Source: Corylus avellana
Taxonomy: Eukaryota > Streptophyta > Magnoliopsida > Fagales > Betulaceae
Assembly: GCF_901000735.1 (NCBI RefSeq)
Contig: NC_081546.1
Location: 29,035,900 to 29,099,899, forward strand
Length of the DNA stretch: 64,000 bases
Direction: 5' to 3'
Part shown: positions 1-9,889 of the stretch, one piece after another
Position numbering within the stretch: the stretch's first letter is position 1
Layout: each line of letters starts with the position of its first letter
The notes under the pieces: generated by a model
Told to the model about the DNA's origin: nothing
Database searches by the model: none
The model's input: only the letters and a program-made list of their open reading frames with translations
Program-made: the position numbers and the translations under genes

Positions 1-20
1 TGGAAACGATAAAGCCAATA
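1..20 (+). pseudogene. 3'UTR tail of a further small-protein gene copy
   Basis: The first 20 bases are identical to 29818-29837, which lies in the 3'UTR repeat of the fourth small-protein gene. Similarity stops at base 20, where an AT-rich stretch begins. I read this as the end of another family copy lying upstream of the window. The match is short, so this is an inference. Bases 21-120 show nothing else recognisable. Confidence 0.4.
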
Positions 21-120
21 TATATATAAAAGATCATAGTAGCAATCAAGATCTTCGTACTATCCAATAAGAGATTGACACCTCAACTTAGAAAAAAAGT
101 TAAATAAAAAGAAAACCAAC

Positions 121-850
121 AAAAAAACCAAATAAAAGCAAAACACAGATCATACCAATTTACACCTTAAAAAAAAAAAAGCTCTTCATGTATCTTTTAC
201 GTTAACCACCCATCATGCCGGCCTCCCCCGCCCAGTCAGTCGACGCTGTTGCCACGCCAGTAAGTTGATTTCTATTTGTCTCTCTTTCCGGTATCATCCG
301 TCAGGTTCATCCGCTCTGGGCCACTCTCTTCATTCTATCAATTAAGCAGTACCCTATGGCCGTTTTGGTTTAAGTTCGTTGCGGTGGGCATGGGTATCAC
401 AAAATTGAGGAGATCCCATAGTTGGGCATTAATGCATTGGTGGTTGGGTTGATCGAAAAACATGGATTTTTTTTCTTTTGGCCTTGTAGTGAAACTGGAA
501 AGCTTAGATGAAGGAAACAAATTGAGCTTTTGACAAGGGTGGGTTCGTGCAATTTGGGTTTGGCTGGTTTGGGTCGATGTTTTCTTTTGTTCTCAATCAC
601 AAATCTTAGCAAATTCAGCCTGGGCAGTAGATGATATAAAAAGGACAGCCTATTTGCTTTGCTTCCGGAGAGAGAGAGATGGAGATCAGGATTCGGGGAG
701 AACCGGCCTGGAGTCTGCTTCCGGCTGGGTGGTGGCGTGATGGGTGGTTAACGTAAAACGTATATGAAGAGGTTTTTTTTTTTTTTTTTTTTTGCTAATG
801 TGTAAATTGGTATGATCATGTTTTGTTCTTATTTGTTTTTTTTTTTTTTA
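121..850. mobile_element. foldback element with about 100-bp inverted ends
   Basis: The left end (about 121-225) and right end (about 728-850) are imperfect inverted repeats. Shared blocks include CATACCAATTTACAC, then an A-run (T-run on the right), then CTCTTCAT, ACGTTAACCACCCATCA and GCC. The middle (about 226-727) has no convincing coding frame. The ends merge into A/T runs, so I could not define a target-site duplication or the exact termini. Probably a MULE-type or foldback MITE. Confidence 0.7.
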
Positions 851-1124
851 TAAGTTCAAGTCAGTCTTTTATTGGTGGGCACAAAGGCTTTGGTGTGCCA
901 AGACCTAATATAAGTTATTCTCCTTTAATTATGCCATGACTGATATTGGATTAAAGGATAGGTACCGATAACATCATGGTTGTTGTTGGTGTCGTTAATT
1001 TTTTAAGTAAAATTTTTTTTCTTATTTTGACCTTTAGAATTTTTTATATGCAGTCTGTCTCCCTTGAAATTGAACTTCTAATTCTTTCCCTAATTATTCA
1101 TATCACAAAGAACCTTAATAATAT

Positions 1125-1160
<36 letters not shown>

Positions 1161-1295
1161 AAACGATATTGTAACTCCCCACCTTTTACAAAAAGGCACA
1201 AGTTGTGATATTTCATCAACCACGTGACATTACTAGCTATATTAAAGACAATAAAATCTCGTAGCGGAATATATATATATTTTTCCTTTTAAACC
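851..1295. other. intergenic, AT-rich, with (AT)n
   Basis: No gene seen. It contains an AT microsatellite at about 1129-1158. The stretch ends where LINE-like coding sequence begins. Confidence 0.6.
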
Positions 1296-1363
1296 ATAGG
1301 TAACCCTCACCTAACACTTCAGAGCTGCTGTATAAACCAGGAAGCACACAAAAGACATGAAGC

Positions 1364-2186
1364 ATGGGGTTAGTCAGGCACCTCGCTACTTTGACCCCAG
1401 TTCCGTGGGTATGTGTTTGCGATTTTAATGAGATCGTGGATATGACGGAAAAAAGAGGTGGGAGTGTACGGGGCAATAGTCAGATGGAACTTTTTAGAAA
1501 TACTTTGACAGGTTGTGAATTAGATGATATGGGTTTCCGAGGACAAAATTTTGCTTGGCACAATGGGAAAGAAGGAATGAATTTTATTCAAGAGCGGCTA
1601 GATCGGGTGATGGCTAATAAGGACTGGTGTGCGCTTTATCCAACAGCAGGTATAACAACGGGAATTACCCTAAATTCTGACCATGTTACGGTTTTGTTAG
1701 CAATGCAGGGTCGTGATCGTGGGAGGAATTATTGGAGAGTGTTTAAATACGAAGCTCAATGGGGGAAGGAGAAGGGCTGTCGAGATGTTGTTAAAAAAAT
1801 CTGGAGGAAGAAATTCCACCATGAAGATAAATGGCAGAATTTTAAGGGAAAAATGGAAAGTTGCTCGACGGGGCTTATGAGGTGGAAGAAGACAGATTTC
1901 GGGGTACCTGAGAGAGTATTAAGAGAAAAAACAAGGGCTTTGGAAAACTTGCAGGAAGTGGGTGAAAGTTCAAATATGCCGCAGATGAGAAATCTTCATA
2001 AGGAAATTCATTCCCTTCTTGAAAAAGAGGAGGTGAAATGGAGACAAAGATCGAAGGAAACATGGCTTAAAGAGGGATAAAAATACCAAATTTTATCACG
2101 CTTGTGCGAATCAAAGAAGAAGGTATAACCATATTGACAGTATAAAAGATGAACAAGGGTATTTGTGGGAGACATAAGAGGTGATT
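1364..2186 (+). pseudogene. LINE endonuclease and linker fragment
   Basis: The readable frame at 1364-2080 shows plant LINE endonuclease features: a CDFNEI motif (about residues 20-25), then FAWHN (about residues 62-66), ERLDRVMA, and a SDHVTVLL block that corresponds to the catalytic SDH motif near the C-terminus of APE-like endonucleases. Upstream sequence from about 1296 (KRHEAWG) is in another frame, which marks a one-base frameshift near 1367. After 2080 the protein continues in a different frame (KNTKFYHACANQRRRYNHI) with a stop where Gln is expected before the insertion at 2193. It lacks the N-terminal catalytic residues of the domain. Confidence 0.85.
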
Positions 2187-2192
2187 GGTGAT

Positions 2193-2443
2193 GTGTGCCA
2201 AATATTGCATATTTAGACCTCTTAATTTACATTTATTAATCATTTAACTGTGTTATATATAATCTGATGTTCTGGGTTAGTTTTGTGTTTTTAGTGTTTT
2301 GTAGGTTGTTAGGGGAAAACTATGGGTTTTATGTGGAAGTTGCATTCGAACTTTGAGAAATATTATTGATCATGGAAATATGTTGCTATGAATTTGTGAG
2401 TACAGATTTTAAAACCCTAGTGTTTCGTTAATCAATTGGGTTG
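2193..2443. mobile_element. 251-bp unidentified insertion inside the LINE
   Basis: The LINE protein reads IGD up to 2192 and resumes AFLQYYS at 2444. Removing 2193-2443 restores that junction in frame, so this stretch is a later insertion. It is AT-rich with no coding frame. It lacks clear terminal inverted repeats or a poly-A tail. A short ATTGG occurs near both edges and may be a target duplication. The sequence looks like a short solo LTR or a MITE; I cannot place it. Confidence 0.65.
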
Positions 2444-3784
2444 GCTTTTCTTCAATATTACAGCATTCTCTTCACTTCAGAAGAACCTGTGGATGTGGAA
2501 AAATGTCTGCGTGGTATAGAATGTGGAGTGACATCTAAAATGAATGACAAGTTGTTGAAGGAGTTTAGTCGGGAAGAAGTCTCAGTTGCTATTAATCAAA
2601 TGGCCCCTATGGCGGGATTTTTCCATGAGCACTGGGAACCCATAGGAGATGAGGTATGTCAAACTGTTTTATCAATTCTGTCTTCTGGAGTTATAGATTT
2701 TGATCTCAATCGTATATTGCTCTTATTCCAAAGGAAAATGTCCCATTGAAAGTGTCTGAGTTTAGACCTATTAGTTTATGCAATGTAATTTACAAAATTG
2801 TCGCAAAGGTCCTAGCTAATAGGCTAAAGGTGGTCTTACCTCAGTTGATTTCCCCTTATCAAAGTGTCTTTATTCCGGGGCGGCTAATCACGGATAATAT
2901 TCTAGCAACCTATGAGACTCTCCATACGATGCATACACGTATGTGGGGGTAAGGAGGGATATATGGCTATTAAATTGGATACTAATATGGCATATGATAA
3001 GGTGGAATAGAGTTTTTTGAAGGTAAAAATGCGGAGGTTGGGATTTACAAAGAAGTGGATTAATCTATGATGGCTGTGTGAATAGCAAATTATTCAATTT
3101 TGATTAATGGCTGTCCAATGAGTAGGATTTTTCCTTTGAGTGGTATATGACAGGGAGATCCCATATCACCCTATCTATTCATGTTGTGTGCAGAAGCTCT
3201 CAGCTTCATATTAACTCAGGTGGGCAGAAAGGGATATTTTTTGGGGGTGCCTACATCAAAGAAAGGACCCTGGATTAACCATCTCTTTTTTGCGGACGAC
3301 ATTGTTTTGTAGGGCCGACATGAGACACTGGAACAGAATGACGAAGCTATTGAAAACATATGAAGTAGCGTCGGGGCAAAGATTGAATAAGGAAAAGACT
3401 TTGGTATTTTTTTATCTGAAATACTCCTTTGGTGACCAAGCAAAAATTTCTTAAGATTACAGGTATCCCATCTTCACAAAGGTTTGATACTTATCTGGGT
3501 TTGTCAACTCTAGTAGGAAAATCAAGAACTGTTGTGTTTCAAAGTATTAAGGACCGGGTGTGGAAGAGGTTGCACGACTGGAAGGTAAAATTATTATCAC
3601 AGGCAGGGAAGGAGATTTTACTCAAGGTGGTGATACAAGCTATTCCCACATATTGCATGAGTGTCTTCCTTCTTCCCAAATCCCAATGTTCAGAGATCAA
3701 TTCTATGCTGCAGAAGTTTTGGTGCGGCCAAAAAGCAACGGAAAAACGTATTCATTAGATGAGCTGGGGGACATTGGGAGTTGA
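2444..3784 (+). pseudogene. LINE reverse transcriptase fragment
   Basis: RT motifs appear in order but in several frames. They are FRPISLCNVIYKIVAKVLA and ANRL (about 2758-2835), PYQSVFIPGRLITDNIL (about 2855-2905), KLDTNMAYDKVE (LDMSKAYDRVEW-like, about 2975-3008), GDPISPYLFMLCAEAL (about 3150-3205) and the catalytic LFFADD box (3283-3300). The thumb/connection part continues at 3429-3758 (TKQKFLKITGIPSS, then LLSQAGKEILLKVVIQAIP). Stops follow KVE and ADDIVL. It is a dead copy. Confidence 0.9.
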
Positions 3785-4500
3785 AAAATCAAGAGGAGAA
3801 ATGGGTTTTTGGGATCTGACACTTTTTAACCGGGCCCTTCTTGCGAATCAACGTTGGAGGCTTTGGCATACGTAGAATAGTTTGACCGCAAAGATCATGA
3901 AGGCCAAATATTATGTTCATAGTTCTATCTTAGAGACAAAGTTGGGGTCTAAACCTTCTTTTGCTTGGAAGAGCATTCAGGGAACTTATGACATACTTAA
4001 GGAGGGTCTGATGTGGAGGGTTGGAGATGGGTCAAAAGTCAGAATATGGGGGCCGAGGGGGGGGGAGGGGTGTAAATGGATTCCGTCTCCAAACACTTAC
4101 ATGATCCAATCCCCCCCAAATTTTCTTTGTAATGCTGCACTTGTCAAGGAGTTGATTGACCAAAATACACATAGCTGGAATTTATTTTTGCTTGGCAATA
4201 TTTTTAGTCCAGATGAAGTCCATTTGGTTAAAAAAATTCCCATTAGCATGACAAACCGGCCAGATGTGCAAATCTGGAGAGGAACCTGAAATGGTGTCTT
4301 TTCGGTAAGAAGTGCTTATTATGTGGCCCAAGAAAGGGAGGCCCGCAATCTGCCGGAGTGCTCTTCTAGGAGTAGTGAAAGTGTTATTTGACGAGGTATA
4401 TGGCAGATGAAAAGTCCAAATAGTGGGAAAAATTTTATGTGGTGAGCCTGTAATAATTTATTACCTACAAGGGACAATCTTGTACGGAGAAAGGTTATCG
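3785..4500 (+). pseudogene. LINE connecting region
   Basis: This stretch links the RT to the zf-RVT domain. Fragments such as ILAKIMKAKYY-like (about 3890) and ETKLGSKPSFAWKSIQG (about 3940-3990), followed by GLMWRVGDGSKVRIW, match the usual LINE sequence between RT and zinc-finger domains. The readable frame at 3882-4289 is followed by stops in all frames up to 4509. Confidence 0.75.
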
Positions 4501-4508
4501 ATGACACG

Positions 4509-5274
4509 TTGTGTCCCATTTGTGGGTTAGAACCGGAAACTACTCATCATGTTATTTGGGATTGTGTAGCAGCAAGGGATGTAAGGGGAGCTAGTAGAAG
4601 GATTTTTCAGAAGAGTATATTCATGGGGAACGATTTCCTTCAAGTGGCAGAGGGTTTGTATTCAAAAGGGACACAGGAGGACTTTGAGGTATTCGTGGAG
4701 ACAGCAAGGAAAATATGGCAGAGGAGAAATGCATGGATATATGAGGGTATATTCACTCACCCTAATATTATCGTAAAAGAGGCTGGAAGTGCTGTAGATT
4801 TTTTTCATGAAGCCACGAAGACGTGTGTCGGGGATTCTATTCCTCGGATTGAAGACAGAAATGTGAAATGGATCAAACCTCCTCTAGGTTCGTACAAATT
4901 GAACTGTGATGCAGCTTTGGATCTGATGAAAAGCAGGATGGGATTGGGGGCCATTATACGTGATTCAGGAGTGTGATGAGATGGGGTGAATTAGAACCAA
5001 CTGCAGCAGAAGCTTTGGCGGCTATTTATGGAATTAGACTATGGAACAAGGTCTTGATAATATTCTTAATGAGAGTGATGCCAAGAAAATCACAGACGCA
5101 ATTCAGACACGAACAAGGAATGAGAATAGTTTTGGCCAACTAGTGGAAGATATTTTCCTTATGGTTGAGTTGATTCCCAATTGGCAGATTTCCCATGTAA
5201 GTAGGGAAGCGAATAAGGCAGCCCATAGTTTAGCTAGGGTGGCAATTAGACAGGTCTTTGATACTACTTGGTGA
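4509..5274 (+). pseudogene. LINE zf-RVT and RNase H-like C-terminus
   Basis: The zinc-finger-like CPICGLEPETTHHVIWDC lies at 4512-4565, with Cys, Cys, His, Cys ligands as in zf-RVT. The RNase H-like domain starts near 4870 (YKLNCDAALD, first acidic residue) and continues as ELEPTAAEALAAIYGIRL (about 4985-5040), then NESDAKKITDAI and ISHVSREANKAAHSLARVA (about 5070-5240). A stop after IIRDSGV at 4976 and a frame change to 5041 break it. The acidic residues expected of RNase H are still visible, but the ORF is not intact. Confidence 0.85.
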
Positions 5275-5376
5275 GAAGATTATCCATCATCAGTGACATT
5301 GTTTTGGCAAAGAAATTTGTCTTGTTGATCGTTTGATTAATGAAAGTTCTCGAATTATTTTTAAAATAAAATAAAC

Positions 5377-5639
5377 CTCAATTTAAATAAATATTGACAA
5401 CTTGTTTTTAAACTTTAAATACACACAAAAGCAGTACTAATTAAACTTATATGTGCCACAAGCATCACTTTTGCAAATATATATATATATAGCGACTGGA
5501 ATTTTATGCACAAAAGAAATTAAAAACAACACAAAAACAACAATAACTTGCATCAAACACATACCATCAACATGTTTCAGATTTCTTCATTTCTTTCATC
5601 TAGAACATGCTTCCAAGTAGGTGTACATATGCCCACAAT
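5377..5639. other. intergenic AT-rich sequence
   Basis: No gene recognised. It ends with CCCACAAT (5632-5639), the left target-site duplication of the hAT element. Confidence 0.6.
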
Positions 5640-6202
5640 TAGGGGCGAACCCACGTTATAGAGTGGGGGGTCCCTGGAAACACAACTAAATTTTTTTTCC
5701 CCTAAAGCCCTTTGAAAAAAAAAAATACATGTAATGACCCTTCCAAAATTACCGTTCAAACCCCCCAAAAAAATTTCCCCCCCTAAAATGTTTCCCCTTA
5801 AAAAAACCCCACTTGGGCCACTTGCCTACTTTAATAATAATAAAAAAATATAAGCTTTTATCAACTAAACACATTCCTAGCTAGAAGAGTACGAATGCCA
5901 AGGAAATATTACAAACAAAAAAAAAACTATTATGGGTCCCTAACCTCGTGCAGCAGTCTAAAAGAGCCAGTTTGCCTATTTCTAAGGGCCAGTTTCCCTA
6001 GCAGGTCAGAATAATCCTCAGAGCTTGAAGACAAAATGAAAAATCATAACATTTTGTCGGCAATGAGAGGAGAGAGAGGACAAAAAATAAAAAGTAAAAA
6101 ATAAAAAATAAATAAAAGATGGGAGACAATTGTGTGGTGGTGGGAGAGTAGAGGAATAAATAATGAGGGAGGGAGGCGTCCTAGAGGCAAAATAGTAATT
6201 TA

Positions 6203-6252
<50 letters not shown>

Positions 6253-6292
6253 AACATGCACCCCCAGGAAAAAATTCCTGGGTCCGTCCCTG
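5640..6292. mobile_element. non-autonomous hAT MITE with 8-bp TSD
   Basis: The element is flanked by CCCACAAT on both sides (5632-5639 and 6293-6300). Its termini are TAGGGGCGAACCCACG on the left and, read inward on the minus strand, CAGGGACGGACCCAGG on the right. The 8-bp duplication and CAGGGRCGGACCCA-type ends are typical of plant hAT elements. The 653-bp interior is AT-rich with an (AT)n run at about 6210-6249 and no transposase. Confidence 0.9.
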
Positions 6293-6434
6293 CCCACAAT
6301 ATCTCCGGTGTGGACATAGTGTCTAGCGCACCTACTTTATTTCTGACCGCTTAGACTTACGAGCTGACTTGCACTATTGAACAATCCTCTCCCCCTTTAG
6401 AATACCCCACATATTAAGCGGACTACTTACGGTC

Positions 6435-6615
6435 AATACAAGTGTCAATGTCACAAATAGCACAACTAGCTTATATGATTATTTCCCTTATTATCGATAA
6501 TACAACCTTCAATATATATATATATGTTCCAAATAATACAACATATCTGATTATTGGCCTTACAAGACACCATGCATATTTGATAATTGGCCTTGTTGTA
6601 GATAATACCAGCTTC
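6435..6615 (-). repeat. 3'UTR repeat of small-protein gene 1
   Basis: On the minus strand this region carries degenerate units of the family 3'UTR repeat (ATAATAAGGG, AATCAT, TTGTGCTATTTGT), starting directly after the TAA at 6616-6618. Similarity to the 3'UTRs of the plus-strand copies ends near 6435. Confidence 0.65.
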
Positions 6616-7228
6616 TTAAGACGAATGGATCGCGTTGCCGCCGGTGGTGTTGGCACCGTTTAATTTGGCGCCGGCGAAGTTAGCGCCAGTGAAGTTGCTG
6701 CCAGTGGCATTGCCGCCGGTGAAGTTGCTGCAGGGGACGTCGCCGCCAGTGGCGTTGCCGCCTTGGGTGTTGGCGCCGTTTAAGTCGGCGTTGGAGAAGT
6801 TGCTGTTGGTGAAGGTGGCGCCGATGGCGTTGCCGCCGATGACTTTTCTGGTGTCTGTGCAAGCCGGTGCTGGTGCTAGTGCCGGTGCCCGTGCCCATGC
6901 CGGTGGCACACATCCTAGAGAAAGTGCAACACCAATAAGAATTACAAGTTAAAATGATGAAGACTTATAAATTCAAATTGGAAGAGTCTAATTTCAATTA
7001 GAATGTGGTAGAACTCTTATTTTACACATTCCAATTACATGCCGACACATCAACATTTCACATATATATATATATATATATATATAACTCTTTCTTTCTT
7101 TTTTCTTCTTCTCCATTCATGCATGACGTACAGACTCATGCCTTACAAGTAAATTAGATTTAAACACAAATAATAAGTTAGAATGATCGAAGATGCATGC
7201 ACTTACGAAATTGATTAAATAAAGCCAT
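6616..7228 (-). CDS. small pentapeptide-like repeat protein, gene 1 (two exons)
   Basis: Join of exon 1 (7207-7228, 22 nt) and exon 2 (6616-6914) on the minus strand, giving 106 aa. The donor is GTAAGT, the acceptor TTTCTCTAG, and a TTCTAAC branch-site-like motif is conserved in the sister genes. The start MALFNQF is followed by a Cys, an Ala/Pro run (APALAPAPA), then about 15 five-residue units such as SNFTG, GNATG, ANFAG, AKLNG and ANTTG. This spacing resembles the A(D/N)LxG pentapeptide repeat that forms a right-handed beta-helix, but it is shorter and Thr/Gly-richer. Several NxT/S sequons occur. No hydrophobic signal peptide is visible, so its location is unknown. It ends IHSS instead of the sisters' NMFRY. 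I know of no named family; function unknown. Confidence 0.6.
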
Positions 7229-7520
7229 TGAAGGGAAGGCGAGGCAGTAGGCTCTTGCTTGCGATAGGCTTATAGGCTATGAGAGGTATTGCTAGCTTGG
7301 AGGCTTGAGAAGAGAGTGCAAGCGTATATATAGGATTTCCTTTTTACCCTTCGCCAGCCCTCTTGTAGTAATTTACTTGCTACTAAAATTATCTGATATG
7401 ATTGATTAATAATAATTGTTGTTCCATTAATCATGACCGCCATTGTTGCTAGGATGGTGACGAATCTGTGGCTGCGTCAGACTTCCATGTGTGCATGGCG
7501 TACGAAATGATAGGCCTGGC
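7229..7520 (-). promoter_or_regulatory. core promoter and 5'UTR of gene 1
   Basis: On the minus strand a TATA box (CCTATATATACG, about 7325-7334) lies roughly 100 bp upstream of the ATG. The whole stretch is nearly the same in genes 3 and 4 and, apart from one inserted element, in gene 2. A conserved ATGGCGGTCATGATTAATGG block lies about 120 bp above the TATA box. Confidence 0.65.
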
Positions 7521-7850
7521 CACAAGATACGAACAAGACTTTGAGAAAGCAGGATTCCTTCTATCTTCTAAATTAACAAACTTTTAGTATCAGCTTTTGC
7601 AGAGTTGGCCCCAAAGATTCCATAAAAGACAATGAAATCCTCTGTTTTTGTTTGTCTGAAATTGCATTATTTCCAGAAAAGAATTTGTTCTTGGCGGACT
7701 GAAAAAGCAATGGACGGTAATGAAGAGAATGGGCACCTTGTCAAAACATGCAATTGGCTCTCTTTCTGTGAATCCGACCCAATTGAATGAGTAAATTAGA
7801 TCGACCAGCCAAGCAGGAATTAAGAGCAAAACATAATTATTTGTTGAGTG
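7521..7850 (-). repeat. conserved upstream block of gene 1
   Basis: This roughly 260-bp block is repeated upstream of genes 3 (24080-24340) and 4 (28040-28290), and as an orphan at 19740-20000. Two overlapping reading frames stay open in most copies; one reads SGNNAI and SFMESLGPTLQKLI. The block may be a promoter-distal element, a relic exon, or just part of the duplicated segment. I do not recognise a protein family. Confidence 0.55.
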
Positions 7851-8340
7851 ATTAAGGTAATAAAAGTCATTCAGTACATGAATGAAAGTAGGGTATGCGC
7901 TTTGGCCAATACGGACGGCAGGACTTGGGACCCATATTTGGAATTAATTATGTATGAATACTAATACTATCTTCTCTTAAATCTCTTTCTCTTTTTTCTT
8001 TTTTTAACGGGAATCTTTCAAATTTCATTAATAAAAGATCAAGAGTATAACAGCTCTAACATGGATAGCATATAGCTCTAATATAAAATAGCCAAAAGTT
8101 ATGAAATTACAAAGTCATAAATATCTATGACATCAGCTTTTGCTAACTCATGTACCACTTTAGTTATGGAATAAATCTATTCTAGGTAGACTAGATCTAA
8201 GACATAGGTAGTCATTTTTTCAACTCTTATTGTCCGGATGTGAGAGATAATCCTCCACACCGATTTACTCATCCTCGGCTCAAAAGTTAAGAGAAAACAC
8301 ATGTCCTTCACCTAAAGGGCAGGACAACAAGAACAAAAAT
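7851..8340 (-). repeat. sequence shared in inverted orientation with 23390-23850
   Basis: Motifs such as GACATCAGCTTTTGCTAACTC, GGCAGGACAACAAGAAC and TAATAAAAGATCAAGAGTATA are found as reverse complements at 23460-23820. Gene 1 and gene 3 thus share about 1 kb of upstream sequence as an inverted segmental duplicate. Read on the minus strand, the outer end looks like a LINE 3' tail (ATCAATAAAAT then A-rich). The same sequence recurs at about 11590-12075 in the second block copy. Confidence 0.6.
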
Positions 8341-9137
8341 AAAAATAAAAATCAAAGCCAAAAAAAAAAAAAAAAAACCCAAAAGACTAAAAATCTAAAA
8401 ACAACAAAAGCCCCGCTATAAGCTAGTCAGGGAATTCAAGTATAACAATCGAAACCCCAAAATTTGCTTACATTTTGAGGATTTGACTACTATTAACTCC
8501 TAAATAAAAAATATTATGATATCAATCAAATAAAGGAAATATATATTTTCCATATATTCTAATATTCATTAATAAATCATCCATGTATTTATCAATCCAA
8601 ACCAGTAACAAAACTCACTTGTGCATAGTGGTGAAAAGGCATGCGGTTATTAACCGTCTGCTAACCGCCTTAAAAATGGTTAGTAAAAAAAAATTTTTAA
8701 ATTGCTAACCGCCTTTATTATATAAATTTAGTTTTATGAGGCTAGAAATAAATATCACCAAGACCTCTCTGTATGGCTTGTTGGGATCTGTTTTTTATGA
8801 GATGATAATATAAAAATGATAGATATGTAGGAGTCATTTGCTGGCTGGATGTTCCAGCAATGCACTTCTCAATGGGCAGTAGATTAGACAAAGAAAACAC
8901 AAGTAAATAGGAGTGAAAGTAGCTGCAGAAATTCTGCAGAAACTGTGCACAAACCAGGGGAAAAAGAGAGGGACAAAACAGGGGAGAGGAGGATTGTCTT
9001 TTTAGCTGTTACTGCGAGTGTGTAATTCAAGCTTAGTGTGTGATATCCTCTAGCATATTTATGTAAATTTACTATATATATATATATATATACAGCAGGC
9101 ATATATATATATATATATAATTTTTTAATTATCTTAG
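8341..9137. other. intergenic, no gene recognised
   Basis: AT-rich noncoding sequence with an A-run near 8360 and (AT)n at 9071-9118. A short inverted pair around 8640-8710 (ACCGTCTGCTAACCGCC and GCTAACCGCC) resembles a small TE end. No supportable gene. Confidence 0.5.
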
Positions 9138-9458
9138 ACCATTAGCAGCGACTTCATATGTCGCCGCTATTGGTTACCAATAGCGGCGATATGTAGGGTT
9201 GCCCCTAATAGTGGCCAATAGCGGTGACATTAGGTCTGATTTAATCCTTTTGCGTCGACAAAATATATCATTAGCGGCAACATTTGTCACCGCTATTGAG
9301 TAATCCTTAGCGGCGAGGCAACAAAATTGTCGCCGCTATTGATCATTAGCATCGACCACATTAGCGGCGACATGTCGATGCTATTCATAAATAGCGGCGA
9401 TAAAGTACTCATTAGCGGGGACAAAAGGTCGTCGCTAATGAGCAAAGTTCATGTAGTA
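9138..9458. mobile_element. CACTA-like subterminal repeat region
   Basis: Many direct and inverted copies of a TAGCGGCGACA motif (ATAGCGGCGA, TGTCGCCGCTA, TTGTCGCCGCTATTG) fill about 320 bp. It ends in TTCATGTAGTA, close to the TGTAGTG end of CACTA elements. Plant CACTA elements often carry such short subterminal motifs. The other end and a TSD were not found. A second copy at 12875-13196 belongs to the duplicated contig block. Confidence 0.55.
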
Positions 9459-9889
9459 CAACACATGGAATATTTAATTTAAATGAGGTGAATTGACGGA
9501 ATCAATATTCAATCTTAGAACCTTTGACTTTAATACTATGTTAAATTATCATTTGTTCCAAAAGTTTAAATGGATAAGAAGAAGTAAATTTAATCAAATA
9601 GGTCTTTGGCACTCAAATAGTGGGACCCAAATTTGTCATCACGCAAAGAACTACAAAAGATTCACAATGGATTAATTAAGTTTTATGGGGTTCCCAGGGA
9701 GTATTGGGCACTTGCACGACTCTTTCACATTGACATATATAGCCATATCTGTGGATTTAAAACCATTTCTTCTCATGCCAACACTCTAAGAATTTTGTGT
9801 GAAAATAAGTGGAAAATGAAAAATGAGTCGTAAAAGGCTTAACAATCTGTTCGTGCATCAATTTGTTGTAATTTATTTTTTTTTACCGT
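9459..9889. other. intergenic, possible old LTR end
   Basis: The short open frames at 9493-9675 and 9633-9833 have no recognisable domain. A TGTTAAATTATCA start near 9539, followed by a CCAAAAG and AAATGGATAAGAAG stretch, resembles a common plant LTR end also seen near 49252, so this may be a decayed LTR. The stretch ends in ACCGT, the left TSD of the next element. Confidence 0.4.

Larger units (their letters stand above)
1296..5376 (+). mobile_element. degenerate L1-type LINE, 5'-truncated
   Basis: The domain order on the plus strand is endonuclease C-terminal half, reverse transcriptase, zf-RVT and RNase H, as in plant L1-clade LINEs whose ORF2 carries a terminal RNase H. ORF1 and the endonuclease N-terminus are missing. 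Stops and frameshifts break the frame in every domain, so it cannot encode a working protein. A 251-bp foreign insertion sits at 2193-2443. The 3' end runs into short A-rich units (AAAATAAAATAAA) at about 5360-5376. No target-site duplication was identified because the 5' edge is blurred. Confidence 0.9.

Noticed and set aside
976..1158. Short frames ending in Ile-Tyr repeats (also near 6018-6317, 33191-33485 and 36452-36898)
   Set aside because: They translate (AT)n microsatellites. No independent coding evidence.
6635..6952. Plus-strand 105-codon frame opposite small-protein gene 1 (Leu/Pro/Val-rich), and the equivalents opposite genes 2-4
   Set aside because: It is the mirror image of the 15-bp repeat. 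Splice sites, promoter and 3'UTR all support the other strand.
9138..9458. CRISPR-like appearance of regularly repeated GCGGCGACA motifs
   Set aside because: Units are too short, occur in both orientations and are unevenly spaced, and the genome is a plant's. CACTA subterminal repeats explain it better.
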